Assembly (NCBI RefSeq): GCF_049800835.1
Contig: NZ_JBNAFU010000009.1
Location: 41,554 to 105,553, forward strand
From: Dinoroseobacter sp049800835
GTDB lineage: Bacteria > Pseudomonadota > Alphaproteobacteria > Rhodobacterales > Rhodobacteraceae
Length of the DNA stretch: 64,000 nucleotides
Direction of reading: 5' to 3'
The notes under the pieces are model-generated. The model was not told the DNA's origin and ran no database searches. It was given only the letters and a program-made list of their open reading frames with translations. Below are positions 32,623-40,182 of this stretch, piece by piece. How positions within the stretch are numbered: position 1 is the stretch's first letter; each line of letters opens with the position of its first letter. The translations under genes were made by a program, and so were the position numbers.

Positions 32623-33882
32623 TTACGCCAGCACGCGCGGTCGTCGCGCAGGCAGATAGATCGCAAGGCACAACGCCATAAGCCCCATCGACAGAAAGAA
32701 AGGCGCACCCGGCGCGTTGAGGCCATAGGCTGGATCGGTGGACAGAAAGAAAATCTGCGTCATCACCAGCGGTGACAGTATGGCCGACACTGCGCGTATG
32801 GACGAAACCAGTCCTTGCAGCTCCCCTTGCTGGTCCTCACCTGCGGCGCGAGACATCAGCCCCTGTAGTGCAGGCGTCACCACCGCCCCCAGTGCGGTCA
32901 GAGGGGTCAGGATCAGGGCCATGCCGCCCGACGTTACCGTGGCAAGGGCCAAAAAGGCACAAAAGTTAAAGGCAAAGCCGTAAACGATGGTTCTGGCCTC
33001 TCCGAATGTTGGAAGTATCCAACGGATCAGCCCGCCCTGCACGACTGCAATGGCCACTCCGAACAGTCCCAGAGACAATCCGACCATGCCGGGCTCCCAC
33101 CCGAATTGGGCTCGGGTGAAGTACGCCCATATGGCCGGATAGACGAAAAACGCAAACTCATAGAGGAAAAAGAGGGTCAGGTAGCGACGCACGCCGGGCA
33201 GGGCGGAGATATGGCGAAACGCCCCCAAAGGGTTGGCCCGGCGCCACGAGAACGGACGGCGGATGCGGTCGGTGACGGTTTCGGGTAGGACGTAGTAACC
33301 GAGGATCAGGTTGAACGTTGCAAGCGCAGCGGCAGCGTAGAACGGCGCGCGCAGGCCCAGTTCACCCAACACCCCGCCAATCAGCGGGCCAACAACGAAC
33401 CCGATCCCAAAGGCAGCGCCCACAAGGCCGAAGTTTTTCGATTTTTCTTCGGGTTTGGAGATATCGGCGATGAAGGCCGTGGCGGTCGCCTGCGTGGCGG
33501 CGGCGACCCCGCCGACGATGCGGCCTGCAAGCAGCAACCAGATCGATCCGGCAAGCGCCATGACCACGTAATCCAGAGCCATGACGGTGAGCGAGATCAG
33601 CAAGACCGGACGCCGTCCAAAGCGATCCGACAATGACCCGATGGTGGGGCCGCACAGGAATTGCATGATTGCGTAAGAGGTAGAAAGGACACCCCCCCAG
33701 ATCGCCGCTTGACCCAAAGTGCCCCCGTTGAGCTCGGAAATCAGGTCCGGCAGCACGGGCAGGATCAGACCGATCCCCATCGCGTCGATGGCCAGTGTGA
33801 TCAGGATGAACACGAAGGCCAGCCGGGGCGGCTTGCTGCCCGTGTCTTGGGCGGGTGTCTGGCGCGGGGTGGACTGGGTCAT
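32623..33882 (-). CDS. MFS exporter, tetracycline-resistance-like (TetA/TCR type)
   Basis: 419-residue twelve-helix transporter of the drug:H+ antiporter-1 group. Signatures are IDAMGIGLILPVLPDL in helix 1, the loop 2-3 motif GSLSDRFGRRPVLL and the helix 5 motif VGAAFGIGFVVGPLIGG. The similarity to TetA is general; chromosomal relatives are often annotated this way without a demonstrated drug substrate. ATG 33882 is preferred; a TTG at 33921 is possible. The upstream region is AT-rich with an ACAC-TATT-GTGT palindrome that may be its operator. Confidence 0.88.
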   Translation of the reverse strand: MTQSTPRQTPAQDTGSKPPRLAFVFILITLAIDAMGIGLILPVLPDLISELNGGTLGQAAIWGGVLSTSYAIMQFLCGPTIGSLSDRFGRRPVLLISLTVMALDYVVMALAGSIWLLLAGRIVGGVAAATQATATAFIADISKPEEKSKNFGLVGAAFGIGFVVGPLIGGVLGELGLRAPFYAAAALATFNLILGYYVLPETVTDRIRRPFSWRRANPLGAFRHISALPGVRRYLTLFFLYEFAFFVYPAIWAYFTRAQFGWEPGMVGLSLGLFGVAIAVVQGGLIRWILPTFGEARTIVYGFAFNFCAFLALATVTSGGMALILTPLTALGAVVTPALQGLMSRAAGEDQQGELQGLVSSIRAVSAILSPLVMTQIFFLSTDPAYGLNAPGAPFFLSMGLMALCLAIYLPARRPRVLA

Positions 33883-33953
33883 CGCGGTCGGATCGGTTGA
33901 TGCTGGTCTGGTCAGCGCCAATCCTATGCGACTCTGGATGTGTAATCAACAAT

Positions 33954-33970
33954 TGACACTATTGTGTAAA
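33954..33970. promoter_or_regulatory. possible operator upstream of the MFS gene
   Basis: TGACACTATTGTGTAAA contains the perfect palindrome ACAC-TATT-GTGT (33956-33967). Related TGACAC and TGTAAT words repeat on both sides in an AT-rich stretch (33938-33985). This is typical of a promoter with a TetR- or MarR-type binding site. No such regulator is encoded next to it. Confidence 0.45.
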
Positions 33971-33986
33971 TTAAAAATGACACATC

Positions 33987-34706
33987 CTAGACCGCTCTGG
34001 CGATGCGCGCGATTTCGGATGCGAGGCCTTTGGGGTCCGTGAAGAACGAGGCGTGCGATGTCGCCAAGCGTCTTATGTTCGATTGGGGGATCCCCTCCGC
34101 CATCTCCGCCTGATACTCGGGAGAGATCATGTGGTCATTCTCTGTGATAATCGCGTAGCGCGGAACCCGTATGGCCCGTTCCAAGGCGTTCAGCGGCACG
34201 CGCAACGGGGCGACAGGCTCTCTGTTGATGCGCGCGCCCGCGTAGGTCAGAATCCCGGGTGGGCAGTCGTGGTACAGCAGATCGTGCACGGCGTCGGGAC
34301 AGATTGCGAACGTCTGCCCATCATCTGCCGCCCGGGTTATGCCGTCAAACGGGTCTCTGGCCGCGCGCGCCCGCATATCGGCGACCGATCTGTGGGCGGA
34401 GGGAATATAGGCGCTGACATAAATGATGCCGGCGGTGCGGTCGGTTGCAGCTTCTGCCGCTGCCGAAACAGCATACCCGCCCATGCCCTGTCCGACCAGA
34501 AGGGTCCGCGGACCCATTTCGGCGAGCACCGCGCGGGCGTAGCTTTCGAAGGTGATGTCTTGCACCGGGGTCGGATCAGCGCCGTGCCCCGGCAGATCAA
34601 TCGCCCGCACCGACAGGCCATGTTCGCGCAACTCCGGTGCGACGTCGCGCCAGCACCAGGCGCCGTGCAATTCCCCGTGTACCAGAAGAACTGAGATGTC
34701 AGACAT
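33987..34706 (-). CDS. alpha/beta hydrolase
   Basis: 239-residue alpha/beta-hydrolase. The oxyanion segment VLLVHGELHGAWCW is followed by DLPGHGADPTP. The nucleophile elbow reads LVGQGMGGYAV, where the usual Ser is replaced by Gln (GQGMG instead of GxSxG). The histidine region is LATSHASFFTDP. The overall sequence resembles plant-type esterase or MenH/hydroxynitrile-lyase-like proteins. Without the Ser nucleophile it is probably not an ordinary esterase. ATG 34706 overlaps the upstream enol-lactonase-like stop by 8 bases, so the two are coupled. Confidence 0.85.
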   Translation of the reverse strand: MSDISVLLVHGELHGAWCWRDVAPELREHGLSVRAIDLPGHGADPTPVQDITFESYARAVLAEMGPRTLLVGQGMGGYAVSAAAEAATDRTAGIIYVSAYIPSAHRSVADMRARAARDPFDGITRAADDGQTFAICPDAVHDLLYHDCPPGILTYAGARINREPVAPLRVPLNALERAIRVPRYAIITENDHMISPEYQAEMAEGIPQSNIRRLATSHASFFTDPKGLASEIARIARAV

Positions 34707-35487
34707 GACCGGTTTCCTCCAAAAAATCTGTAAGCAGGGCAGCATAGGCCTTCGGCTGCTCCACGTGCGGCAAATGTCCGGCCTGCCGTATCAGTTCAAA
34801 TCGTGCTCCGGGTATCAGCGAGATGGTCTCCCGCACCAGATCGGGTGGGGTCGACCCGTCCTCATTGCCTGCGATCCCCAGCGTCGGCAGACGTAATCCG
34901 CTGGTTGGTGTATAAAAATCGGTTCCTGCAATGGCTGCGCAACACCCTGTATAGCCCGAAACCGGCGTATCCAGAAACATTTGCCGCCACGGGGCGATGT
35001 CCGGGCTGTCGCGAAAGCGGCGGGTAAACCATTTTTCCATCACGCCATCAACAATTGCGTCAAGCCCGCCCGAAGTGACAGCCGCGATCCGGTCGGTCCA
35101 CATTTTCGGTTGCCCGATCTTGGCGGCGGTGTTCGACAGGACCAGCGTACGCACCTGGTCAAGCCGCTTGACGGCCAGACCCTGTGCCACCATGCCGCCG
35201 ATCGATAGGCCGACGAATGCGCAGTCCCGGACGCCGAGGTGATCGAGAAGGGTTTCGGCATCGCCTACCAGTTTGCCCATCGGGTAGGCCCCCTGCGGCA
35301 CGGACGAGTTGCCATGCCCGCGCATGTCATAGCGAATGACCCGGAGCGTATCCGGCAGCAAGGGCAGGATCGGCGCCCATAGGTCAACGGTTGTCCCCAA
35401 TGAATTGGCGAAGACAAGCGTTGGACCATGCCGCGGCCCTGCGTCACGATACGCAATCGTGACGTCGTCGTGAGTGAACGTGGTCAC
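34699..35487 (-). CDS. alpha/beta hydrolase, 3-oxoadipate enol-lactonase (PcaD)-like
   Basis: 262-residue alpha/beta hydrolase. The oxyanion region is VFANSLGTTVDLW, then YDMRGHGNSSVPQG. The nucleophile elbow VGLSIGGMVAQGLA and the C-terminal RQAGHLPHVEQP give Ser and His of the triad. These blocks are those of beta-ketoadipate enol-lactone hydrolase of protocatechuate breakdown. No other pca gene is present, so the pathway role is uncertain. GTG 35487 has AGGGGAT upstream; the frame is open to 35556. It forms an operon with the second hydrolase. Confidence 0.83.
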   Translation of the reverse strand: MTTFTHDDVTIAYRDAGPRHGPTLVFANSLGTTVDLWAPILPLLPDTLRVIRYDMRGHGNSSVPQGAYPMGKLVGDAETLLDHLGVRDCAFVGLSIGGMVAQGLAVKRLDQVRTLVLSNTAAKIGQPKMWTDRIAAVTSGGLDAIVDGVMEKWFTRRFRDSPDIAPWRQMFLDTPVSGYTGCCAAIAGTDFYTPTSGLRLPTLGIAGNEDGSTPPDLVRETISLIPGARFELIRQAGHLPHVEQPKAYAALLTDFLEETGHV

Positions 35488-35627
35488 GCCGAATAATCCC
35501 CTAGAAGGAAGACCTGGAAAAGCCCGTGAGTGTTTGGGCTGCATGGACCGTGACACATGCCCAAGACAGTGCCAACCTACCCTTTAGATAGGGTGAAGCG
35601 CACAAATCACGCCGAATTTCGGGCGTT

Positions 35628-36416
35628 TCAGATGTTTTCGACCTGCGGCATACCCAGAACATGGTACCCGCCGTCGATATGCACGACCTCGCCGGTGGTG
35701 CAGGCCCCGGCCTCCGAGGCGAGCCACACAGCCGTGCCGCCCACGGCTTCCAGTGTCGCGTTGGCACGCAGCGGTGCGTTCTGCTCCGTATGGCGATAGG
35801 TCTTGCGTGCACCACCGATGGCGGCCCCGGCAAGGGTCTTCATCGGGCCGGGCGACAACGCGTTCACGCGGATGCCTTCGGGGCCAAGGTCGTTGGCCAG
35901 ATAGCGCACGGTGCTTTCCAGGGCGGCCTTCGCAACGCCCATCACATTGTAAAACGGCGTGACGCTATTGGAACCCTGATAGGTCAGGGTCAGCATCGTG
36001 CCGCCATCGGGCATGAGAGGGCGCGCCCGGCGCGCCACTTCGATGAAGGAATAGCAACTGATTTCAAGCGAGGTCTTGAAATTGGCCCGGCTGGTGTCAA
36101 CGAACCGGCCGGTCAATTCTGCCTTGTCCGAAAACGCGATGGCATGAACAAAGAAGTCGATTTTGCCCCACCGCTCTGAGAGCGTCTCAAACGCGAGATC
36201 AAGCGATGTATCTTCCGTTACATCCACATCGACCAGAATCTCGGACCCGACCGAAGCGGCGAGCGGTTCCACACGCTTGCCGAAAGCCTCTCCCTGATAG
36301 GTGAACGCCAGTTCCGCGCCTGCTTCGTGCATGGCCTTCGCAATGCCCCAAGCAATGGATCGCTCGTTCGCGACACCCATGATGAGCCCACGTTTTCCCT
36401 GCATCACTCCGGTCAT
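35628..36416 (-). CDS. fabI: enoyl-[acyl-carrier-protein] reductase, NADH type
   Basis: 262-residue short-chain dehydrogenase of fatty acid synthesis, reducing the trans-2-enoyl-ACP bond in the last step of each cycle. The atypical FabI nucleotide motif is MGVANERSIAWGIA, and the catalytic Tyr/Lys are in YNVMGVAKAAL (Y-x6-K spacing), followed by GIRVNALSPGPMKT. ATG at 36416; an in-frame ATG four codons later is possible. It is the last gene of fabA-fabB-fabI, with a 26-base gap after fabB. Confidence 0.96.
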   Translation of the reverse strand: MTGVMQGKRGLIMGVANERSIAWGIAKAMHEAGAELAFTYQGEAFGKRVEPLAASVGSEILVDVDVTEDTSLDLAFETLSERWGKIDFFVHAIAFSDKAELTGRFVDTSRANFKTSLEISCYSFIEVARRARPLMPDGGTMLTLTYQGSNSVTPFYNVMGVAKAALESTVRYLANDLGPEGIRVNALSPGPMKTLAGAAIGGARKTYRHTEQNAPLRANATLEAVGGTAVWLASEAGACTTGEVVHIDGGYHVLGMPQVENI

Positions 36417-36442
36417 CTGGAGATACCTTCTCTCGTCATGTC

Positions 36443-37672
36443 TCAGTCGAGGTATTTCGACATCAGCAGTGTTGCGTTCGTACCGCCAAAACCGAAGCTG
36501 TTGGACAGAACACTGTCAAGCGACACGCCTTCGCGCAGTTCGGTGACGATTTCTTCGGGTTTGATCTGAGGATCAAGTTCGGTGACGTTGGCCGAGGCTG
36601 CAATGAAATCACCGCCCATCATGATCAACGAGTAGATCGCCTCGTGCACGCCGGTCGCGCCAAGCGAGTGGCCTGTCAGCGACTTGGTGGAAGCGACCGG
36701 TGGGGTGGACCCATCGCCAAACACGCGACGTACTGCTTCGATCTCCGTCACGTCGCCGACCGGGGTCGAGGTGCCGTGGGCGTTGATGTAGTCCACGCTG
36801 CGGCCTTCGGGAAGGGTGCCGAGCGCCTGACGCATCGACCGCTCGCCGCCTTCGCCAGAGGGGGCGACCATGTCATATCCGTCAGAGGTGGCGCCGTAGC
36901 CGGTCACTTCGGCATAGATCTTCGCGCCGCGCGCTTTGGCATGCTCCAGTTCTTCGAGCACCAGAACACCGCCGCCACCTGCAATCACGAACCCGTCCCG
37001 CGTCGCGTCAAAGGTGCGGGACGCGGTTTCAGGCGTGTCGTTGTATTTCGAGCTCATCGCGCCCATCGCGTCGAACAGGCACGAAAGGGTCCAGTCAATC
37101 TCCTCGCCGCCGCCGGCAAACACGATGTCCTGTTTGCCCATCTGGATCAGCTCGGTGCCGTTGCCGATACAGTGTGCCGAGGTTGAGCAGGCGGACGTGA
37201 TCGAGTAGTTCACGCCCTTGATCTTGAAGGGCGTTGCAAGGCAGGCGGAGTTTGTCGACGACATGCAGCGCGTGACCATGAACGGTCCCATGCGCTTGGG
37301 CGCGCCTTTTTCCTTCACCGTGGTAAAGGCCGTGAAGAAGTTGGACGTGGACGGCCCGCCAGAGCCCATGACAAGGCCGGTCCGCTCGTTCGAGACGTCG
37401 CTTTCCTCCAACCCGCTGTCAGCGATGGCCTGCTCCATGGCGATGTAGTTGAACGCAGCACCCGGTCCCATGAACCGCAGTTGGCGCTTGTCGATGTTTT
37501 CGGCAAGATCGATGTTCGGCACACCGTGGACCTGGCTGCGAAAGCCATTCTCGGCATAGGTTTCCGAGAAGGTGATCCCGGATTTGCCGGCCCGCAGGCT
37601 GGCTTCGACTTCGGTGACGTTATTGCCGATGGGCGAGACGATGCCCATCCCGGTGATCACAACGCGGCGCAT
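36443..37672 (-). CDS. fabB: beta-ketoacyl-ACP synthase I
   Basis: 409-residue condensing enzyme that elongates unsaturated acyl-ACP. The catalytic Cys lies in NYSITSACSTSAHCIGNG, and the two histidines are in NAHGTSTPVGD and KSLTGHSLGATGVHE. The C-terminal FGFGGTNATLLM is conserved. The FabB type is supported by co-location with fabA. ATG at 37672 after GGAGAG. It is the middle gene of the fabA-fabB-fabI operon. Confidence 0.97.
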   Translation of the reverse strand: MRRVVITGMGIVSPIGNNVTEVEASLRAGKSGITFSETYAENGFRSQVHGVPNIDLAENIDKRQLRFMGPGAAFNYIAMEQAIADSGLEESDVSNERTGLVMGSGGPSTSNFFTAFTTVKEKGAPKRMGPFMVTRCMSSTNSACLATPFKIKGVNYSITSACSTSAHCIGNGTELIQMGKQDIVFAGGGEEIDWTLSCLFDAMGAMSSKYNDTPETASRTFDATRDGFVIAGGGGVLVLEELEHAKARGAKIYAEVTGYGATSDGYDMVAPSGEGGERSMRQALGTLPEGRSVDYINAHGTSTPVGDVTEIEAVRRVFGDGSTPPVASTKSLTGHSLGATGVHEAIYSLIMMGGDFIAASANVTELDPQIKPEEIVTELREGVSLDSVLSNSFGFGGTNATLLMSKYLD

Positions 37673-37692
37673 GGTGCTCTCCTCCCTCTCGC

Positions 37693-38202
37693 TCAGGTCT
37701 CTGACAGAGCGACTTTCATATCCTTGACCTGATAGATCAGCTCGCCGTCGGCCTCAACTTTACCATCGGCGACCCCCATCGTCAGGCGTCTTGTCTGCAG
37801 GGCTTTGGTGAAATCAACCGTATAGCGCAACATCTTGCGGTCCGGACGCACCATGCCTGTCAGCTTCACTTCGCCGACGCCCAAGGCGTAGCCGCGCCCC
37901 TGCCAGCCGCGCCAACCCAGATTGAACCCAGTCAGTTGCCAAAGGCCATCGAGGCCAAGACAGCCGGGCATGATGGGGTTGCCGGGGAAATGGCACTCGA
38001 AAAACCACAGATCGGGCGTGATATCGAACTCCGCAACGACGTGACCTTTGCCATGCGGTCCGCCATCGCCTGAAATTTCGGTAATCCGGTCCATCATCAA
38101 CATCGGAGGGGCAGGCAGCTGTGCATTCCCGGGACCAAAAAGCTCTCCTCGCGCGCATTTCAGGAGGTCGTCTTTGTCGAAGCTGGTCGGGAAGGCCGTC
38201 AT
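37693..38202 (-). CDS. fabA: 3-hydroxydecanoyl-ACP dehydratase/isomerase
   Basis: 169-residue bifunctional dehydratase and trans-2/cis-3 isomerase that opens the anaerobic route to unsaturated fatty acids. The active-site histidine is in FECHFPGNPIMPGCLGLDGLWQL, and the acid residue falls within the last part of that block. The length matches the family. ATG at 38202. First gene of the fab operon, divergent from irr across 222 bases. Confidence 0.97.
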   Translation of the reverse strand: MTAFPTSFDKDDLLKCARGELFGPGNAQLPAPPMLMMDRITEISGDGGPHGKGHVVAEFDITPDLWFFECHFPGNPIMPGCLGLDGLWQLTGFNLGWRGWQGRGYALGVGEVKLTGMVRPDRKMLRYTVDFTKALQTRRLTMGVADGKVEADGELIYQVKDMKVALSET

Positions 38203-38424
38203 GGAGCGAAATCCTCGCGTCGTCGCTGTTTTTGGGTCGTTTTTGTCTGTGGTGGACCCTTAGCACCGGAGTTTTGCCAGTGACAAGGGCTGTGACTGAC
38301 CGGGCGTGTACCGCAACATGTTGGGTGCGACCGGTTATGGCGTGCGTTGCGTCGCTTTTGCGAACGGTTTGCAATTGATATTTCGGCGTCTGCAGACATA
38401 TAAAAGGACACAGGCAGGTAAGAG

Positions 38425-38844
38425 ATGACGCACACGATGATCGACCGAGGAACGACATGGCTGGCCGAAGGCGGCGTTCGCCCGACCCGTCAGCGCGTCG
38501 CGTTGGCTGAATTGCTGGTCGGTGATGGCCATCATCGTCATGTCACGGCAGAGAGCTTGTACGTCGCGGCGCAATCGCGCGGCGAAAAAGTTTCTCTTGC
38601 GACGGTCTACAACACGCTACGGACCTTTTGTGAGGCTGGTCTGGTACAGGAAATCACTGTCGATGGCTCCAAGAGCTACTTTGACACCCGCATCGACGAC
38701 CACCCCCATTTTTATTGGGAAGACGAGAACAAGCTGACGGATGCACCTGCGAGCGAGCTGGAGATTGCCCGCCTGCCCGAGACGCCCGAAGGCATGGAAG
38801 TGGCGAAGGTCGATGTCGTGATCCGGTTGCGCAAGACACGCTGA
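38425..38844 (+). CDS. irr: Fur-family iron response regulator
   Basis: 139-residue transcription factor of the Fur superfamily, Irr branch. The winged-helix part is GVRPTRQRVALAELLVGDGHHRHVTAESLY and SLATVYNTLRTFCEAGLVQE. The metal/haem region reads IDDHPHFYWEDENKL. Irr senses haem status and represses or activates iron genes in Rhizobiales and Rhodobacterales. No N-terminal Cys-Pro haem motif is present, as in Rhodobacteraceae Irr. The divergent position beside fabA-fabB-fabI is a conserved alphaproteobacterial arrangement in my recollection. It ends at a bidirectional terminator shared with metK. Confidence 0.93.
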   Translation: MTHTMIDRGTTWLAEGGVRPTRQRVALAELLVGDGHHRHVTAESLYVAAQSRGEKVSLATVYNTLRTFCEAGLVQEITVDGSKSYFDTRIDDHPHFYWEDENKLTDAPASELEIARLPETPEGMEVAKVDVVIRLRKTR

Positions 38845-38866
38845 GCCTGCAAAGAAACCGGATATG

Positions 38867-38894
38867 AAAAAGGCGCCCGACGGCGCCCTTTTTT
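38867..38894. terminator. bidirectional terminator between irr and metK
   Basis: GGCGCC (38872-38877) and GGCGCC (38882-38887) form a stem with loop CGAC. Five A residues precede it and six T residues follow, so it can end both the plus-strand irr and minus-strand metK transcripts. Confidence 0.85.
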
Positions 38895-38910
38895 GATGTG
38901 TGTGCCGTAA

Positions 38911-40095
38911 TCAGACTGCGGCTTTGAGCGCGTCGACCAGATCCGTCCGTTCCCAGCTGAACCCGCCATCGGCTTCGTGTGCCCGACCGAAATGCCCATA
39001 AGCCGCGGTGCGCTGGAAGATCGGCTTGTTCATGCCCAGATGCAGGCGGATGCCCCGAGGGGTCAGATCCATCAGGTCGCCCACGGCTTTTTCGATCGCG
39101 GCCTCGTCCACCTGACCGGTGCCGTGCGTGTCGGCGTAAATCGACAGGGGCTTGGCAACTCCGATCGCGTAGCTCAGCTGGATCGTGCACCGGTGTGCGA
39201 GACCGGCGGCCACGACGTTCTTTGCCAGATAGCGCGCGGCATAGGCAGCCGAACGGTCCACCTTGGTCGGGTCCTTGCCGGAAAACGCGCCGCCGCCATG
39301 GGGTGCTGCACCCCCATAGGTATCGACGATGATCTTGCGCCCCGTCAGGCCCGCGTCCCCATCGGGACCACCGATGACGAATTTGCCCGTTGGATTAACC
39401 CACCATTCGGTCTCGGCGGTAATCCAACCGTCTGGCAATTCGTTGCGGATGTAGGGTTCCACCACCGCGCGCACGTCGTCGGAGGTCATCGTCTCGTCGA
39501 GGTGCTGCGTCGACAACACTATCGAGGTCACACCGACCGGTTTGCCGTCTTCATAGCGTACCGAAAGCTGGGATTTCGCATCCGGGCCAAGAGTCGGTTC
39601 CGCACCGGACTTACGCACCTCTGCAAGGCGGCGCAGAATGTTGTGGGCATAGCAGATAGGCGCAGGCATCAGTTCGGGCGTTTCGTTGACCGCATAGCCA
39701 AACATGATGCCCTGATCGCCAGCGCCTTCATCCTTGTTGTCCTTGGCGTCCACGCCCTGCGCGATATGGGCAGATTGCTGGTGCAGGAAGTTCTGCACCT
39801 TGAGCGTTTTCCAGTGAAACTTGTCCTGCTCGTAGCCGATGTCGCGCACACAATCGCGCGCAATCTGGTCGATCCGGCCCATGAATTCGGTAAGACGGTC
39901 TGCATTGCTCAGGCCGACTTCACCACCGATGACAACCATGTCCGTGGTTGCAAAGGTCTCGCAAGCGACGCGAGCTTCGGGTTCTTCGGCGAGGAATGCG
40001 TCGAGAACGGCGTCCGAGATACGGTCACAGACCTTGTCGGGATGCCCCTCCGAAACGGATTCGGAGGTGAATACATAGTTCTTACGGGCGGTCAT
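38911..40095 (-). CDS. metK: S-adenosylmethionine synthetase
   Basis: 394-residue enzyme making SAM from methionine and ATP. The N-terminal FTSESVSEGHPDKVCDRISD includes the ATP-site His, the methionine/ATP loop is GAGDQGIMFGYA, and the P-loop-like GGAFSGKDPTKVDRSAAYAAR follows. ATG at 40095 with GGAG seven bases upstream; the frame is open to 40149 through the riboswitch. That ribosome binding site lies within a SAM/SAH riboswitch, so translation is expected to fall when SAM is abundant. Confidence 0.97.
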   Translation of the reverse strand: MTARKNYVFTSESVSEGHPDKVCDRISDAVLDAFLAEEPEARVACETFATTDMVVIGGEVGLSNADRLTEFMGRIDQIARDCVRDIGYEQDKFHWKTLKVQNFLHQQSAHIAQGVDAKDNKDEGAGDQGIMFGYAVNETPELMPAPICYAHNILRRLAEVRKSGAEPTLGPDAKSQLSVRYEDGKPVGVTSIVLSTQHLDETMTSDDVRAVVEPYIRNELPDGWITAETEWWVNPTGKFVIGGPDGDAGLTGRKIIVDTYGGAAPHGGGAFSGKDPTKVDRSAAYAARYLAKNVVAAGLAHRCTIQLSYAIGVAKPLSIYADTHGTGQVDEAAIEKAVGDLMDLTPRGIRLHLGMNKPIFQRTAAYGHFGRAHEADGGFSWERTDLVDALKAAV

Positions 40096-40100
40096 GGGGG

Positions 40101-40146
40101 TGCTCCATTCGAGAAATGCGGTCACGCCAGGAAGCCGTTGTGACAG
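40101..40146 (-). ncRNA. SAM/SAH riboswitch (metK leader)
   Basis: On the minus strand the leader reads GTCAC (40144-40140), then AACGGCTTCCTGGC, then GTGAC (40125-40121), closing stem P1. After a short linker comes GAATGGAGCA (40110-40101), which contains the metK ribosome binding site GGAG. The loop GGCTTCC can pair with GGAGC to make the H-type pseudoknot. This matches the SAM/SAH riboswitch described upstream of metK in Rhodobacterales, down to the conserved core. It is a translational off-switch: ligand binding hides the ribosome site. Confidence 0.93.
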
Positions 40147-40182
40147 CAACTCAGGCGGGCATATACCCGGCTTCGGGAAAGT

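Noticed and set aside
38977..40143. 388-codon plus-strand frame opposite metK
   Set aside because: An antisense shadow of metK; it would also run through the riboswitch.
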